This document shows, one piece after another, positions 52,322-61,238 of a stretch of 64,000 bases of DNA. This stretch comes from Bdellovibrionota bacterium (GTDB lineage Bacteria > Bdellovibrionota > UBA1018 > CAUJDS01), in assembly GCA_963169695.1 (NCBI GenBank), contig CAUJDS010000060.1, positions 128,780 through 192,779 on the forward strand, read 5' to 3'. The translations under genes were made by a program, and so were the position numbers. Below the pieces are notes generated by a model that ran no database searches, was not told the DNA's origin, and saw nothing but the letters and a program-made list of their open reading frames with translations. Position 1 is the stretch's first letter; each line of letters begins with the position of its first letter.

Positions 52322-54304
52322 TTGGGGGCTAAAGCTGCAAGTCTATTGGGAAGGCTCGTTTTACTAACGGGTCTGGTGGGTGTCTTCACAGTGGCTTCTG
52401 TTCTGGCGCAAGAGGGAAATCAGTCGCCAGATGATCGAATCAAAAATCCCTATTCGTACAATGAGTGGAAGCGGGCACTCGACGTGGCGATGGAAGGGGC
52501 ATTAGCCGCTAAAATGCCTTTTGAGTCCTATCTCTTCAGTCATCCAGAGGCCGAGTCCGATCTTTATCGAGCGGGCCTTGCTTTCGCGAGAGATGCGATG
52601 CTTCCGCTCAAAGCCTTTCGAGAGAACCTGCGCAAAATACAAGTGTGGCGGAGATTTGACCCTGAGGCGGTCAGTGATCTTTTCGCGGAACCTCAAGCTA
52701 TTCCTGATTTCAATATACTGACCTCGCACGAGGCGGTTCAAGATCCCATGCAGGTGCTTTCCGTTCGTAGGATCGAGGCGCTGCTGCTTTATTCTGCGGC
52801 CGATTCCATCCGTATGCAGACGCTGGCCTATTATGGATCGGGCCGAGTTCATTTTATATTGGATCAAAAGGGGTTTCCGATTTTCCAGGAGCGGTGGATT
52901 CCAGGTGTGGTGGAGGCGACCACCCAAGGGGCCGAGGCTCAGATGGCTCATTATGTTCAATTGAAGGTGCTTGGGCCAATTCAGACTAAGCAAGACGTAG
53001 GACTCCTTCAAAGTCGCTTTGATCGATGGCTACCTTTTGCGGATCGCTATCGAATGGAGGGATCTCAGGTACTGCTGGATCAAAGTGAAGTTCATCCGCT
53101 GCTACTTCGTCATCCTGCAGTGGCACTAGGAAAGTGGTTTTCGATCAAGGATGCCATGCCGGTGGAGGTTGAGTTCTGCCCGCTTCTAGCAGAATTGCGT
53201 CCAGAGTTTGGAAAAACAACTGCGGACAAAAAGCCTCGACTGAGAGCCAAGGAGGCGGAGATCAATCAATTCTTGAAATCCTTTTATGCTCAAGAGCAGG
53301 CAAGCGAGAGTGAAAATGAAGTTCCGTTTGCGCGTCCAGGGGAAGAAGAAAGTACTGCCAAACAAGACCAGGCTTCTTCGGAGAGTGAACCAGCCTACGG
53401 GATTGAGCAGAAATTCCTTCGCAAGCGGACGCTTCTTAGGCTTGAGACGGAATGGAACTTAGGGGATCTCGCCACGTTGGCACAAACCAAGCCAGAAATG
53501 ATCTTGCCTCAGCTTCGAGTGGCTATCCAGAGTGATTTGCCTGATGAAGTGAAGACTTCGCTTCTGGAAGTGCTTGAAGTGATGGATTGGTCAAAGGCCA
53601 AGGAATCGAGCATCAATGACCTAGGAAGAGCGATCTATGATCAATTGATCACGCATCGGCCTGAAGGTGAAAAGCCGGTGTCGGTAGCTTGGGTGACCAA
53701 GGCCTATGATGCGTATGTTCGGCTTCAACTTCAGCAGAAGGATACGGATTCCTTTGCGTTCAAAGTGGCTTTTGATTTTCTCTACCTTCAATTTGATAGT
53801 GAGCATTCTAAGAGCCCAACCTACCCCAAGGCACCCGCTGAGTTGGGTAGCCGAATCTTTGCGACGCTGAGGGACCGAGCCAAGACGGATTTTTCGAAAC
53901 TACGGGCGTCTTTCTCAGAAGTGCTCTTCTCTGAGAACCTCCATTCACGCTACCTCGCCATTCGCATGTATGAAACGCTTGGAGTGGGAGATGTGGGTAT
54001 TCAGTTTCATCTCTTGAGTTTCTTAGAAGACCCTGCCTGGCAAGCCAAAGCCGCATATGGTGGAGACCTGCCTAGTCGGGCATGGTTTCAGGAAGCAATT
54101 AGGGATTCGGCCTTGCGAGTTTTGCGGCAATACGGATTGCGCAATGCCAACAATCGAGAAAAGCTCAAAACCATCATCGAGAACAATCCAAAGTTGCGTG
54201 GCAAGATCTTCGACTATTTTCCGGACGAGGTGAGACTTGTGCTTGGCGATAAGCCTAAGCCTGCATCGGGTTCGGGGAGCGATGCATGTGCAAGTGCCTT
54301 TTGA
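52322..54304 (+). CDS. Large exported protein of unknown function, 660 aa
   Basis: Starts at TTG 52322 with a G-rich AGGGGGGGG about eight bases upstream; TTG 52346 would also give the signal peptide (LVLLTGLVGVFTVASVLAQE). The mature protein is helical and charged, with an acidic stretch around residue 330 (QASESENEVPFARPGEEEST). A HEAT-like helical organisation is possible. No family recognised. It precedes hisS by 42 bases on the same strand. Confidence 0.78.
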   Translation: MGAKAASLLGRLVLLTGLVGVFTVASVLAQEGNQSPDDRIKNPYSYNEWKRALDVAMEGALAAKMPFESYLFSHPEAESDLYRAGLAFARDAMLPLKAFRENLRKIQVWRRFDPEAVSDLFAEPQAIPDFNILTSHEAVQDPMQVLSVRRIEALLLYSAADSIRMQTLAYYGSGRVHFILDQKGFPIFQERWIPGVVEATTQGAEAQMAHYVQLKVLGPIQTKQDVGLLQSRFDRWLPFADRYRMEGSQVLLDQSEVHPLLLRHPAVALGKWFSIKDAMPVEVEFCPLLAELRPEFGKTTADKKPRLRAKEAEINQFLKSFYAQEQASESENEVPFARPGEEESTAKQDQASSESEPAYGIEQKFLRKRTLLRLETEWNLGDLATLAQTKPEMILPQLRVAIQSDLPDEVKTSLLEVLEVMDWSKAKESSINDLGRAIYDQLITHRPEGEKPVSVAWVTKAYDAYVRLQLQQKDTDSFAFKVAFDFLYLQFDSEHSKSPTYPKAPAELGSRIFATLRDRAKTDFSKLRASFSEVLFSENLHSRYLAIRMYETLGVGDVGIQFHLLSFLEDPAWQAKAAYGGDLPSRAWFQEAIRDSALRVLRQYGLRNANNREKLKTIIENNPKLRGKIFDYFPDEVRLVLGDKPKPASGSGSDACASAF

Positions 54305-54346
54305 GGTGGTAGCCGCCAATCAGACCCTGTGCTAAAACAAGAACCC

Positions 54347-55639
54347 ATGGCACTGAGCACACAGCCTTATAAAGGCACACGCGATTTTTTTCCCAAAGAA
54401 ATGCGGCGCTTTCGTTGGATGTTTCAACAAATGCGTCACGTTGTTGAAGGGTACGGCTTTGAAGAATACGACGGTCCCATGCTGGAGCCCTTTGAGCTCT
54501 ATGCTGCAAAGACAGGCGAGGAGATCGTCAATCAGCAGCTCTATTGGATGATGGATCGCGGTGAGCGGAAATTAGCCGTTCGTCCCGAGATGACTCCGAC
54601 CCTAGCGCGAATGGTGGCTCAGCGAGTGATGGAACTGCCCAAACCGGTCCGGTGGTACAGCATTCCCAATCTTTGGCGCTACGAGCGACCCCAGCGAGGG
54701 CGTTTGCGAGAGCATTGGCAGCTCAATGCGGATATTTTGGGCGGCGATACGCTTTTGGCTGATGTCGAAATCCTCTGTGTGGCGGTCGATCTCATTCGCA
54801 AGTTTGGACCGGATGGTCAGATCGTGGTGAAGCTCAATCATCGCGGATTGACGGATCATTTTTTTACGAAAGTTTTGGGATTGAATGCGGACTTGGCTGT
54901 TCAGGTGATTAAGGTCCTCGATGCGCGTACCAAGATGGGTGAGGACGCCTTTGGACAGGCGCTTCAAAAATTAGGGCTTGGACCCGAGCAAGAAAAAGCG
55001 ATCCTTGCTTTCTTTGCAATGGACCTGACCGCGATGGCGGAGAAGCATGACTGCGAAGCTGTTCGGCACTTGGTGAAGGTATTGGAATTGCTTAAAAAGC
55101 GAGGCTTCGACAAAACCATGCGCTTCGATCCAGGCATCATGCGGGGCATGGATTATTATACGGGGCTTGTGTTTGAGATCTACGATACTTCTCCCGAGAA
55201 TCAGCGCGCCATGTTTGGCGGCGGACGTTATGACAATTTGATTGGACTCTTTGGCAATCAAAAGCTTTCGGGTATCGGATTTGGAATGGGAGACGTTACC
55301 GTTCATCACTACCTCGAAACGCATGGCTTGCTTCCAGCGCTTCCTTCTGGAATCGACGTCTTTGTCACGCTTCCTTCTGAAGCGTTGTTTTTGGACGCAG
55401 AGCGAATTGCTGCTGATTTGCGTGCACAAGGGCTTAGGGTTGCGACGCCGTTGGAAGTGGGCGGCTTTGGCCAACAGCTCAAGATGGCTGCAAAGCACGA
55501 GGCACGATTCGCTGTTTTGCTAGGGGAGGCTGAACGCGCCAGAAATGCTGTGATGCTGAAAGACCTAACGTCAGGAAATCAGATCGAGGTACTTACCTCA
55601 GATTTAGCTAAGAAAATAAAGGAGAGCCTCTCATCATGA
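54347..55639 (+). CDS. hisS: Histidyl-tRNA synthetase
   Basis: 430 residues. Class II motifs: YKGTRDFFPKEMRRFRWMF at the N-terminus, motif 2 WRYERPQRGRLREHWQLNAD, His-specific GIMRGMDYYTGLVFE and motif 3 GGGRYDNLIGLFG with GIGFGMGD. The anticodon-binding domain fills the last 100 residues. ATG 54347 aligns with the family; TTG/GTG at 54329 adds six residues. The gene overlaps dut by ATGA. Confidence 0.95.
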   Translation: MALSTQPYKGTRDFFPKEMRRFRWMFQQMRHVVEGYGFEEYDGPMLEPFELYAAKTGEEIVNQQLYWMMDRGERKLAVRPEMTPTLARMVAQRVMELPKPVRWYSIPNLWRYERPQRGRLREHWQLNADILGGDTLLADVEILCVAVDLIRKFGPDGQIVVKLNHRGLTDHFFTKVLGLNADLAVQVIKVLDARTKMGEDAFGQALQKLGLGPEQEKAILAFFAMDLTAMAEKHDCEAVRHLVKVLELLKKRGFDKTMRFDPGIMRGMDYYTGLVFEIYDTSPENQRAMFGGGRYDNLIGLFGNQKLSGIGFGMGDVTVHHYLETHGLLPALPSGIDVFVTLPSEALFLDAERIAADLRAQGLRVATPLEVGGFGQQLKMAAKHEARFAVLLGEAERARNAVMLKDLTSGNQIEVLTSDLAKKIKESLSS

Positions 55640-56064
55640 ATCCCGAATCGATATCCGTTCAAAAGATCGTAGCTCATGCCATTTTGCCAACTCGCGCGCA
55701 CCCCGAAGACGCGGGCATGGACCTCTATGCATCCGAAGATGTGCTCTTGGGTCCTGGGGGCGGTCTGCTTGCTAACACGGGCATCGCGATGGCTATTCCG
55801 CAAGGCTACGTTGGAATGATTGCTGATCGATCCTCTCTTGGGAAGAAGGGCATTAAGACAGCTGGTGGAATCATTGATGCTGGCTATCGGGGTGAGATCA
55901 AAGTCATCCTAAGAAACCTGACGCCCGAAGAAGTACTCCTCAAGCGCGGCGAAAGGATTGCTCAGCTTCTGATTCTTCCAATTGCAACCCCTCGAGTTCT
56001 GGAAGTGCAGCACTTGGATAGTACGGATCGAGGAGCTGGTGGATTTGGCAGCACGGGAGCTTAG
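55636..56064 (+). CDS. dut: dUTP diphosphatase
   Basis: 142 residues with all five trimeric dUTPase motifs: HPEDAGMDLYA, RSSLGKKGI, GGIIDAGYRGEIKVIL, RGERIAQLLILP and RGAGGFGSTG (the closing P-loop-like tail). It converts dUTP to dUMP. It is translated directly from the hisS stop and overlaps the convergent ferritin-like gene by four bases. Confidence 0.96.
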   Translation: MNPESISVQKIVAHAILPTRAHPEDAGMDLYASEDVLLGPGGGLLANTGIAMAIPQGYVGMIADRSSLGKKGIKTAGGIIDAGYRGEIKVILRNLTPEEVLLKRGERIAQLLILPIATPRVLEVQHLDSTDRGAGGFGSTGA

Positions 56065-56588
56065 GCCCTGGTTTCGACATCTGGGAAAAAGCGTTTGGCC
56101 AGCGCAATATGTTCCACTTCTTCCTTGGCAATCTGGCCAAATATTTCTGAAGAGATGGGATCTATTTGCTGGAGGAGTTGGCAGAAGCGCTCGCCTGCCT
56201 GACGCCCTCGCTCCTCCGCATGAGCCATGAAAACCGAAAAAGACCGAGCGTCCTGACATATTTCAAAGGAATACCAAAGGTGGTCGGATACGGGCCGGTC
56301 GGCAACCGCTTGTCCGATCGCCTCCATGCGCTTGAGGAGCCATTGCAGGTGTCGGCTCTCGGCATTAGCCAATCCTCGCCACGCTTCGCGCAATGAACGG
56401 GGAGCATCTTGGTAGACTTCGGCCGCGCGCTCAAAGGCGTGCAGCGCTTGTATCTCTGCAAAAGCAGCACTTCGAAGGCGATCACCAATGCCTTCGATGA
56501 GACGAATATCCCTCGCTTTTGGCGAAGTTTCGTTCAAGCTTGTCCTACGAAAAGGTCCCCAATCTGGAGCGGTCCAAAGTGAACTCAT
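56061..56588 (-). CDS. DUF455 ferritin-like protein, 175 aa
   Basis: ATG 56588 (the frame extends further without family residues). Helices with Glu and His ligand spacing typical of ferritin-like diiron proteins: FAEIQALHAFERAAEVY, NAESRHLQWLLKRMEAIGQA, MAHAEERGRQAGERFCQLL, QIAKEEVEHIALAKRFF. This matches the DUF455 family, related in fold to the tRNA hydroxylase MiaE. Function unknown. No ribosome-binding site is obvious. Confidence 0.82.
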   Translation of the reverse strand: MSSLWTAPDWGPFRRTSLNETSPKARDIRLIEGIGDRLRSAAFAEIQALHAFERAAEVYQDAPRSLREAWRGLANAESRHLQWLLKRMEAIGQAVADRPVSDHLWYSFEICQDARSFSVFMAHAEERGRQAGERFCQLLQQIDPISSEIFGQIAKEEVEHIALAKRFFPDVETRA

Positions 56589-56673
56589 GTTGGCCAACTT
56601 AGTGCACTCCGTCTCAAGAAGGAACCAGAAATCCTTGCTTGAAAAACCATTTTTTTCATGCTGAAAGGACAGA

Positions 56674-57426
56674 ATGAAGGTCGAATCCACACTGATCTCG
56701 GTTGAGAATTTATCTAAAGATTATGGATCGACTCCCGTCTTGAGTGACATCCATCTGGAAGTTGGGCAAGGGGAGTTGGTTGTCATTATTGGCCGTTCGG
56801 GATGTGGCAAGACCACCCTCCTGAGGTGCCTCAATGGGCTGGAGGCGTTTTCTTCCGGGAGCATTCGTGTGGGTTCGGTCTGTGCGGATGGCAATTCCAC
56901 GCCTGAAGTTGCTCGGACGCTGCGAAGCAGTTTTGGAATGGTGTTTCAGAGCTTCAATCTTTTTCCGCACCTGCGATTGATCGACAATATTACCAAAGCC
57001 CCGCGGGTGGTGCTTGGACTCTCACAAGAAGCGGCAGAGAAAACAGCAATGGAGTTGCTTCGCAAGGTGGGGCTGGAGAATTTGGCCCACCGTTATCCTT
57101 GTCAGCTTTCGGGTGGGCAACAACAGCGCGCCGCCATTGCTCGTGCGCTAGCAATGTCTCCCAAGGTGATGCTCTATGATGAGCCGACTTCCGCGTTGGA
57201 TCCCTGGTTGGTGGACGAAGTGTTTCAGGTCATGAAGGAACTGCATCGCGAAGGAATGACTCAGATCGTGGTGACTCACGAAATGCGATTTGCTCGCGCT
57301 ATCGCGGACAAGATGGTTTTTATGAATGAAGGAAAGATCTTGGAGTCGGCAACTCCCGAACGTCTATTTGAAGCGCCTGCCCACCGTGAAACGGAAATTT
57401 TTCTTCAGAGACTGGCCACGGCATGA
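56674..57426 (+). CDS. Polar amino-acid ABC transporter ATPase, GlnQ type
   Basis: 250 residues with Walker A GRSGCGKTT, LSGGQQQRAAIARALAMSP signature, Walker B VMLYDEPTSALDP and the switch His in VVTHEMRFARAIADKM. High similarity in motif set to GlnQ/HisP-type ATPases. It is joined by ATGA to the next gene, which supplies both the binding protein and the permease, so these two genes encode the whole importer. Confidence 0.94.
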   Translation: MKVESTLISVENLSKDYGSTPVLSDIHLEVGQGELVVIIGRSGCGKTTLLRCLNGLEAFSSGSIRVGSVCADGNSTPEVARTLRSSFGMVFQSFNLFPHLRLIDNITKAPRVVLGLSQEAAEKTAMELLRKVGLENLAHRYPCQLSGGQQQRAAIARALAMSPKVMLYDEPTSALDPWLVDEVFQVMKELHREGMTQIVVTHEMRFARAIADKMVFMNEGKILESATPERLFEAPAHRETEIFLQRLATA

Positions 57427-58937
57427 AACGAATCTCTTTTTTGGGTTGGGTGGCGGGACTTTGCCTGATAGCGCAATCGTATGCAGCGGAGCCTGCAACG
57501 TTGCGATGGGGTGGCGACTCTGAGGGTGGCGCGCCCTATGTCTTTCAGGACCCAGCCGATCCATCACGCATTACCGGATTTGAATATGACTTTGTAGAAG
57601 CATTGGCCAATCAGATGGGGCGCAAGGCCGAATTTGTGCAGAATCAGTGGGACGGGCTCATCCCGGGTCTCCAGCGGGGTAATTATGACCTGATCGTCAA
57701 TGGACTTGAGATCACAGATGATCGTAAGGAGCAGGTCGCGTTTTCGATTCCGTATTATGTGACCTTTGAGCAGTTGACGGTTCGGAAGGAAGAGTACGGC
57801 ATTCAGACTCTCAAGGACCTTCACGGCAAGGTTGCAGGTACCTTGAAGTATGCGGTTTCAGAGCGCATCCTTCAGGCCGAGCCAGCCATTAAGGTGAATA
57901 GCTATGAAGGCCAGATCAATGCCTACCAGGATCTCGAGGCGGGCAGGCTGGATGCGGTTTTGATGGACGCACCGATTGCACTCTATTACGGCACCCCCAA
58001 CTCCAAATTGAAGCATGTTGGACAGCCGATTGGACGGTTGGAATATGGCATAGCGATGAAGAAGTCGGATGGGGCGCTTCTTCAGGAGGTCAATCGAGGC
58101 ATCCGTGCACTTTTGGCGTCGGGTGAATTGCGGCGGATCTATCAGCGATGGGGTTTGTGGGACGCCATGGGTAGCACCGTCGTTGCGGACTACTTTCAAG
58201 ATGGCTCTATGGAGCGCGAGCAACCGGTGGCGTTTCTGTCTTACCTCAAGGCACTTGGATTGGAGCGGACGTGGCAGGACAAGGCCAGGCAGTACGTTTC
58301 TTACGTCCCTCTGCTTTGGGAAGGCGCGTTGACGACCTTACAGATTTCACTACTGGCGATGGCCCTGGCGGTTGTTTTTGGGCTTTTGATTACGCTGGTT
58401 CGCCTCTATGCGCCTACGCCTTTTTCGGCATTGGCAGTGGCGTATGTGGAAATCGTACGTGGAACGCCCCTGATCCTTCAGCTCTTCTTTATTTTTTATG
58501 GACTGCCTAGCGTCGGCATCAAGCTCTCGCCTTTGATGGCAGCAGTTCTAGGTTTGGGATTTAACTACGCGGCCTATGAGGCTGAGAATTATCGCGCTGG
58601 CATTCAGGCCATTCCTAAGAATCAAATGGATACGGCGCTTTCGTTGGGCATGTCCCGGATGCAGGCACTTTTTCACATCATCATCCCGCAGGCCACACGG
58701 GTGATTATTCCACCTGTGACGAACGATTTCATCTCGCTCCTCAAGGATTCGTCCCTGGTTTCGATTATTACGATGGTCGAATTAACCAAGGTTTACGGGC
58801 AGTTAGCTTCTACTTACTATGATTATTTCGGTATAGGGATCTTGGCGGCCATTTTGTATTTCTTGATTGGGATGCCGTTTGTGCAGCTATCTAAATGGGC
58901 GGAACGTACCTTGGCTGTGGATCGTCCCCAGGTCTGA
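57423..58937 (+). CDS. Fused amino-acid binding protein and permease, 504 aa
   Basis: Residues 1-21 are a signal peptide (ending SYAAE). Residues 25-245 form a type-3 solute-binding domain (TGFEYDFVEALANQMGRKAE, LIPGLQRGNYDLIVNGLEIT). Residues 285-500 are a GlnP-type permease with the EAA-loop (ENYRAGIQAIPKNQMDTALS and GMSRMQALFHIIIPQATRVI) and five membrane helices. Such SBP-permease fusions are known in Firmicutes and some predators. Substrate is probably an acidic or polar amino acid. Confidence 0.94.
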   Translation: MKRISFLGWVAGLCLIAQSYAAEPATLRWGGDSEGGAPYVFQDPADPSRITGFEYDFVEALANQMGRKAEFVQNQWDGLIPGLQRGNYDLIVNGLEITDDRKEQVAFSIPYYVTFEQLTVRKEEYGIQTLKDLHGKVAGTLKYAVSERILQAEPAIKVNSYEGQINAYQDLEAGRLDAVLMDAPIALYYGTPNSKLKHVGQPIGRLEYGIAMKKSDGALLQEVNRGIRALLASGELRRIYQRWGLWDAMGSTVVADYFQDGSMEREQPVAFLSYLKALGLERTWQDKARQYVSYVPLLWEGALTTLQISLLAMALAVVFGLLITLVRLYAPTPFSALAVAYVEIVRGTPLILQLFFIFYGLPSVGIKLSPLMAAVLGLGFNYAAYEAENYRAGIQAIPKNQMDTALSLGMSRMQALFHIIIPQATRVIIPPVTNDFISLLKDSSLVSIITMVELTKVYGQLASTYYDYFGIGILAAILYFLIGMPFVQLSKWAERTLAVDRPQV

Positions 58938-58954
58938 TTTTCGCTGCTGGATGG

Positions 58955-59242
58955 CTATTCTACTTTGGTAAGAGGAAGTGCTTTGGAGGCAGCCTGTGCC
59001 TGTAGGGCAGGACCTTCCAATTTTTCGGCGGTTGTTGATACGAGCGGAGTAGCGGTCGAGAGGTTGCGCGAGGTCTGAGACTCGGCTTTTTGATAAATCG
59101 ACATGCGATTGCCCGATTTGAACTGGCTCAAAGCAGCCAGCGCAAATGCGATAGCCACCACCAAGGTCCAAAGCGCTTGAGATTGCCCCGAAGTGGAGCG
59201 TTCTCTGGAGGATCGGTAGCCTCGGCGTTTGCGATTTTTCAA
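58955..59242 (-). CDS. Small single-pass membrane protein, 95 aa
   Basis: TTG 59242 has AAGGGGGAC four bases upstream. The N-terminus is very basic (MKNRKRRGYRSSRERS), followed by one membrane helix (ALWTLVVAIAFALAALSQF), then a Ser/Thr/Ala-rich periplasmic tail. This order suggests a cytoplasmic basic anchor. No family recognised. The following 314 bases (59243-59556) hold a TTGACA at 59449, an ATTACGCG motif and AT-rich sequence, probably the promoter of tRNA-Arg, and no gene. Confidence 0.6.
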   Translation of the reverse strand: MKNRKRRGYRSSRERSTSGQSQALWTLVVAIAFALAALSQFKSGNRMSIYQKAESQTSRNLSTATPLVSTTAEKLEGPALQAQAASKALPLTKVE

Positions 59243-59556
59243 AAAGTCCCCCTTGTCGACCCAGAATCTGAATGGAGGCTCGAAAAAAGCCTCAACTTTT
59301 TCTATCTTATCGGAAGTAAAAGGACTTTCACAATGTGTCTTTTTCGACAGCCCTCATTTTTTTTAGAGCCTATTTAATTTTTAAAAAATAGGCCTAAAAG
59401 CAGATCTATTTTATAAAAAATCGCTTACCTTCCAGGATTTCAAGTGTTTGACATTACGCGCTAATTTGATTTTTCAATGCTCGCCTAGCGATTTTCGGAT
59501 CGACGTCCTACCGATCCCCGTGATAACTCCGTTGGCGTTCGCACATTTCTTCATAC

Positions 59557-59633
59557 GCACCCGTAGCTCAGTTGGATAGAGTAGCTGGCTTCGAACAAGT
59601 TGGTCGGGAGTTCGAATCTCTCCGGGTGCACCA
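59557..59633 (+). tRNA. tRNA-Arg (anticodon UCG)
   Basis: 77 bases fold as a tRNA: acceptor GCACCCG/CGGGTGC, D arm GCTC/GAGT, anticodon loop CTTCGAA with TCG, T arm GGGAG-TTCGAAT-CTCTC, discriminator A and encoded CCA. The anticodon stem has one mismatch. TCG reads the CGA codon of arginine. A strong terminator follows five bases later. Confidence 0.9.
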
Positions 59634-59638
59634 TGAAC

Positions 59639-59680
59639 AAAAGGGCCTGAGTCGCATAGCGATTCGGGCCCTTTTGTTTT
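59639..59680 (+). terminator. Terminator of tRNA-Arg
   Basis: AAAAGGGCCTGAGTCGC, loop ATA, GCGATTCGGGCCCTTTT is a long near-perfect stem ending in T residues. A copy of this terminator, with the tRNA 3' end, recurs at 61811-61870. Confidence 0.88.
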
Positions 59681-59737
59681 GGTTCTTCTCAGTTGATGGT
59701 GGGTCACCGTCACAAAGCCAATAGTTGTTAGTCAACG

Positions 59738-59822
59738 CACATATCTGATATGTGGCATGCGCCAGTCATTTTCAGGATTGGAAATTTTTTCTTGATGAAA
59801 GTATAAACATTGTGTATACTTT
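59738..59822. promoter_or_regulatory. Two palindromes upstream of mazEF
   Basis: CACATATC-T-GATATGTG at 59738-59754 and AAAGTATA-N9-TATACTTT at 59798-59822 are both perfect dyads. The second overlaps a TATACT-like -10 box 25 bases before mazE. AbrB-type antitoxins repress their own operon through such dyads; this is the likely role. Confidence 0.5.
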
Positions 59823-59840
59823 GAATTGAGAGGTGTAATC

Positions 59841-60077
59841 ATGTCAGTAAAAATACAAAAATGGGGAAACTCGCTTGGGGTTCGAATACCAAAAACTGTG
59901 ATTGAAAAAGTAAACTTAGGTGAAAATTCAGAAGTCGAAATTGAGTCTAAAAATGGCACAATTGTGATTTTTCCTGCCAAGAAAGAATATTCACTAGATG
60001 TTCTCTTAGAGCAAATCACCAAAAGTAATTTACATTCAGAAGAAGAGTTCAAATCCGATGGCAATGAGGTTTGGTAA
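59841..60077 (+). CDS. mazE: MazE-type antitoxin
   Basis: ATG 59841 with GAGAGGTGTAATC upstream gives 78 residues: MSVKIQKWGNSLGVRIPKTV is the AbrB/MazE swapped-hairpin DNA-binding domain, VEIESKNGTIVIFPAKKEYS follows, and the acidic C-terminus would wrap around MazF. The last base overlaps the toxin start. AT-rich codon use differs from the chromosomal genes around it, fitting recent acquisition in the tRNA-Arg island. Confidence 0.92.
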   Translation: MSVKIQKWGNSLGVRIPKTVIEKVNLGENSEVEIESKNGTIVIFPAKKEYSLDVLLEQITKSNLHSEEEFKSDGNEVW

Positions 60078-60412
60078 TGAGCTATATACCGAGCCGAGGC
60101 GATATCATTTGGCTTAACTTTACACCACAGGCAGGTCACGAACAAATGGGTACTCGCCCTGCGCTCGTTCTCTCCCCAGAAAAATACAATAAAAAAACAG
60201 GCTTAGCCGTGTGCTGTCCGATAACTTCGAATGTAAAAGGATACCCTTTTGAGGTGAACATCACAGGAAAAAAAATAAGCGGTGTTGTTTTGTCAGACCA
60301 TCTAAAAAATCTCGATTGGAAGGTCAGAAAAGCCAAGTTTATTGAAAAAGCCTCAAAAGAAGTTGTAGAGCAATGTTCAATGAAAATTTCTGCTCTAATT
60401 ATTCAAGCGTAG
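60077..60412 (+). CDS. mazF: MazF-type mRNA interferase toxin
   Basis: 111 residues of the PemK/MazF family: PSRGDIIWLNFTPQAGHEQM, GTRPALVLSPEKYNKKTGLA, CPITSNVKGYPFEV, and VVLSDHLKNLDWKVRKAKFI. The RP and conserved Thr/Ser of the active pocket are present. ATG 60077 shares its first base with the antitoxin stop. It presumably cleaves mRNA at a short motif when freed from MazE. Confidence 0.92.
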   Translation: MSYIPSRGDIIWLNFTPQAGHEQMGTRPALVLSPEKYNKKTGLAVCCPITSNVKGYPFEVNITGKKISGVVLSDHLKNLDWKVRKAKFIEKASKEVVEQCSMKISALIIQA

Positions 60413-60491
60413 TTTACGCCAAAACCAGTCTGGAAGAAGTCCGTTTGAGCAGATCGGAAAAAAGAAATGAAAGTACAAGTGTGAGGCTAAA

Positions 60492-61169
60492 ATGGCGAAA
60501 AAGAAAGTAAACAAAAAATCTAAGCCCCCTAAGAAAGTTTCTAACATCAACACTTGGTTAGAAAGGGAAACTCCACATACACAGGCTGCTCTCGAAAACG
60601 CATCACGCCACTTCGATGACAGGGATGGGCTTACAGTAAATACTTTGGAAGCTATTTATGGCCAGGAGAGCAGCTTTGGGAAAAATCGCAGAGCACGTGG
60701 AATATCTGGAGCTGCAGGTGACTTTCAATTGGAGCAAGCGACCGCTAAAAGAATGGGACTTGCCGTTGGCGAGAAAAATGACGAAAGATTCGATGTCGAC
60801 AATGCTTCGGCTGCTGCAGCAAAGTATCTGAAAACACAAGACAAAATTTTTGTCAAAAAGACAACCCTTTCAGAAAATCTTTCGACGAGTCCCGTGAAGG
60901 ATTCTGAGGAGCGCAAGAAATTTGTTATCGCGGCATTCAATGCAGGCGAAGGCAGGATTGCCAAGGCTCAGTCTTTAGAGGAGGCTGACGGGCGAAATCC
61001 GACTTTATGGAAGGATGTTAAAAAATATCTTGAATCTGCTGGTGCCACTGCGGACAAATCAAAAGAAATTCAAGAATATGTTGAAAATATTTTGAAGTAT
61101 GAGTTTGAGTTTTTCAAAAAAATCCAAGGCAGACAAAAATGCAAAAGCAGGGATACCAAGGAAGGTTAA
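60492..61169 (+). CDS. SLT-type transglycosylase, probable toxin, with frameshift-linked tail
   Basis: ATG 60492 after GTGAGGC. The lytic transglycosylase core is LEAIYGQESSFGKN (catalytic Glu), ARGISGAAGDFQLEQATAKR, DVDNASAAAAKYLK and FVIAAFNAGEGRIAKAQ. There is no signal peptide and the N-terminus is Lys-rich, unusual for a cell-wall enzyme and more like a delivered effector. At an A7 run (61116-61122) a one-base slip would extend it in another frame to a stop at 61234-61236, adding a tail with GGHWVTLDGRHIFIEEK. That stop is two bases before the next gene start. It could be a broken gene, a sequencing error or programmed frameshifting. Confidence 0.8.
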   Translation: MAKKKVNKKSKPPKKVSNINTWLERETPHTQAALENASRHFDDRDGLTVNTLEAIYGQESSFGKNRRARGISGAAGDFQLEQATAKRMGLAVGEKNDERFDVDNASAAAAKYLKTQDKIFVKKTTLSENLSTSPVKDSEERKKFVIAAFNAGEGRIAKAQSLEEADGRNPTLWKDVKKYLESAGATADKSKEIQEYVENILKYEFEFFKKIQGRQKCKSRDTKEG

Positions 61170-61238
61170 AAAACTTCCCGTTGGAGGTCACTGGGTCACG
61201 TTGGACGGCCGACACATCTTTATTGAAGAGAAATAAAC

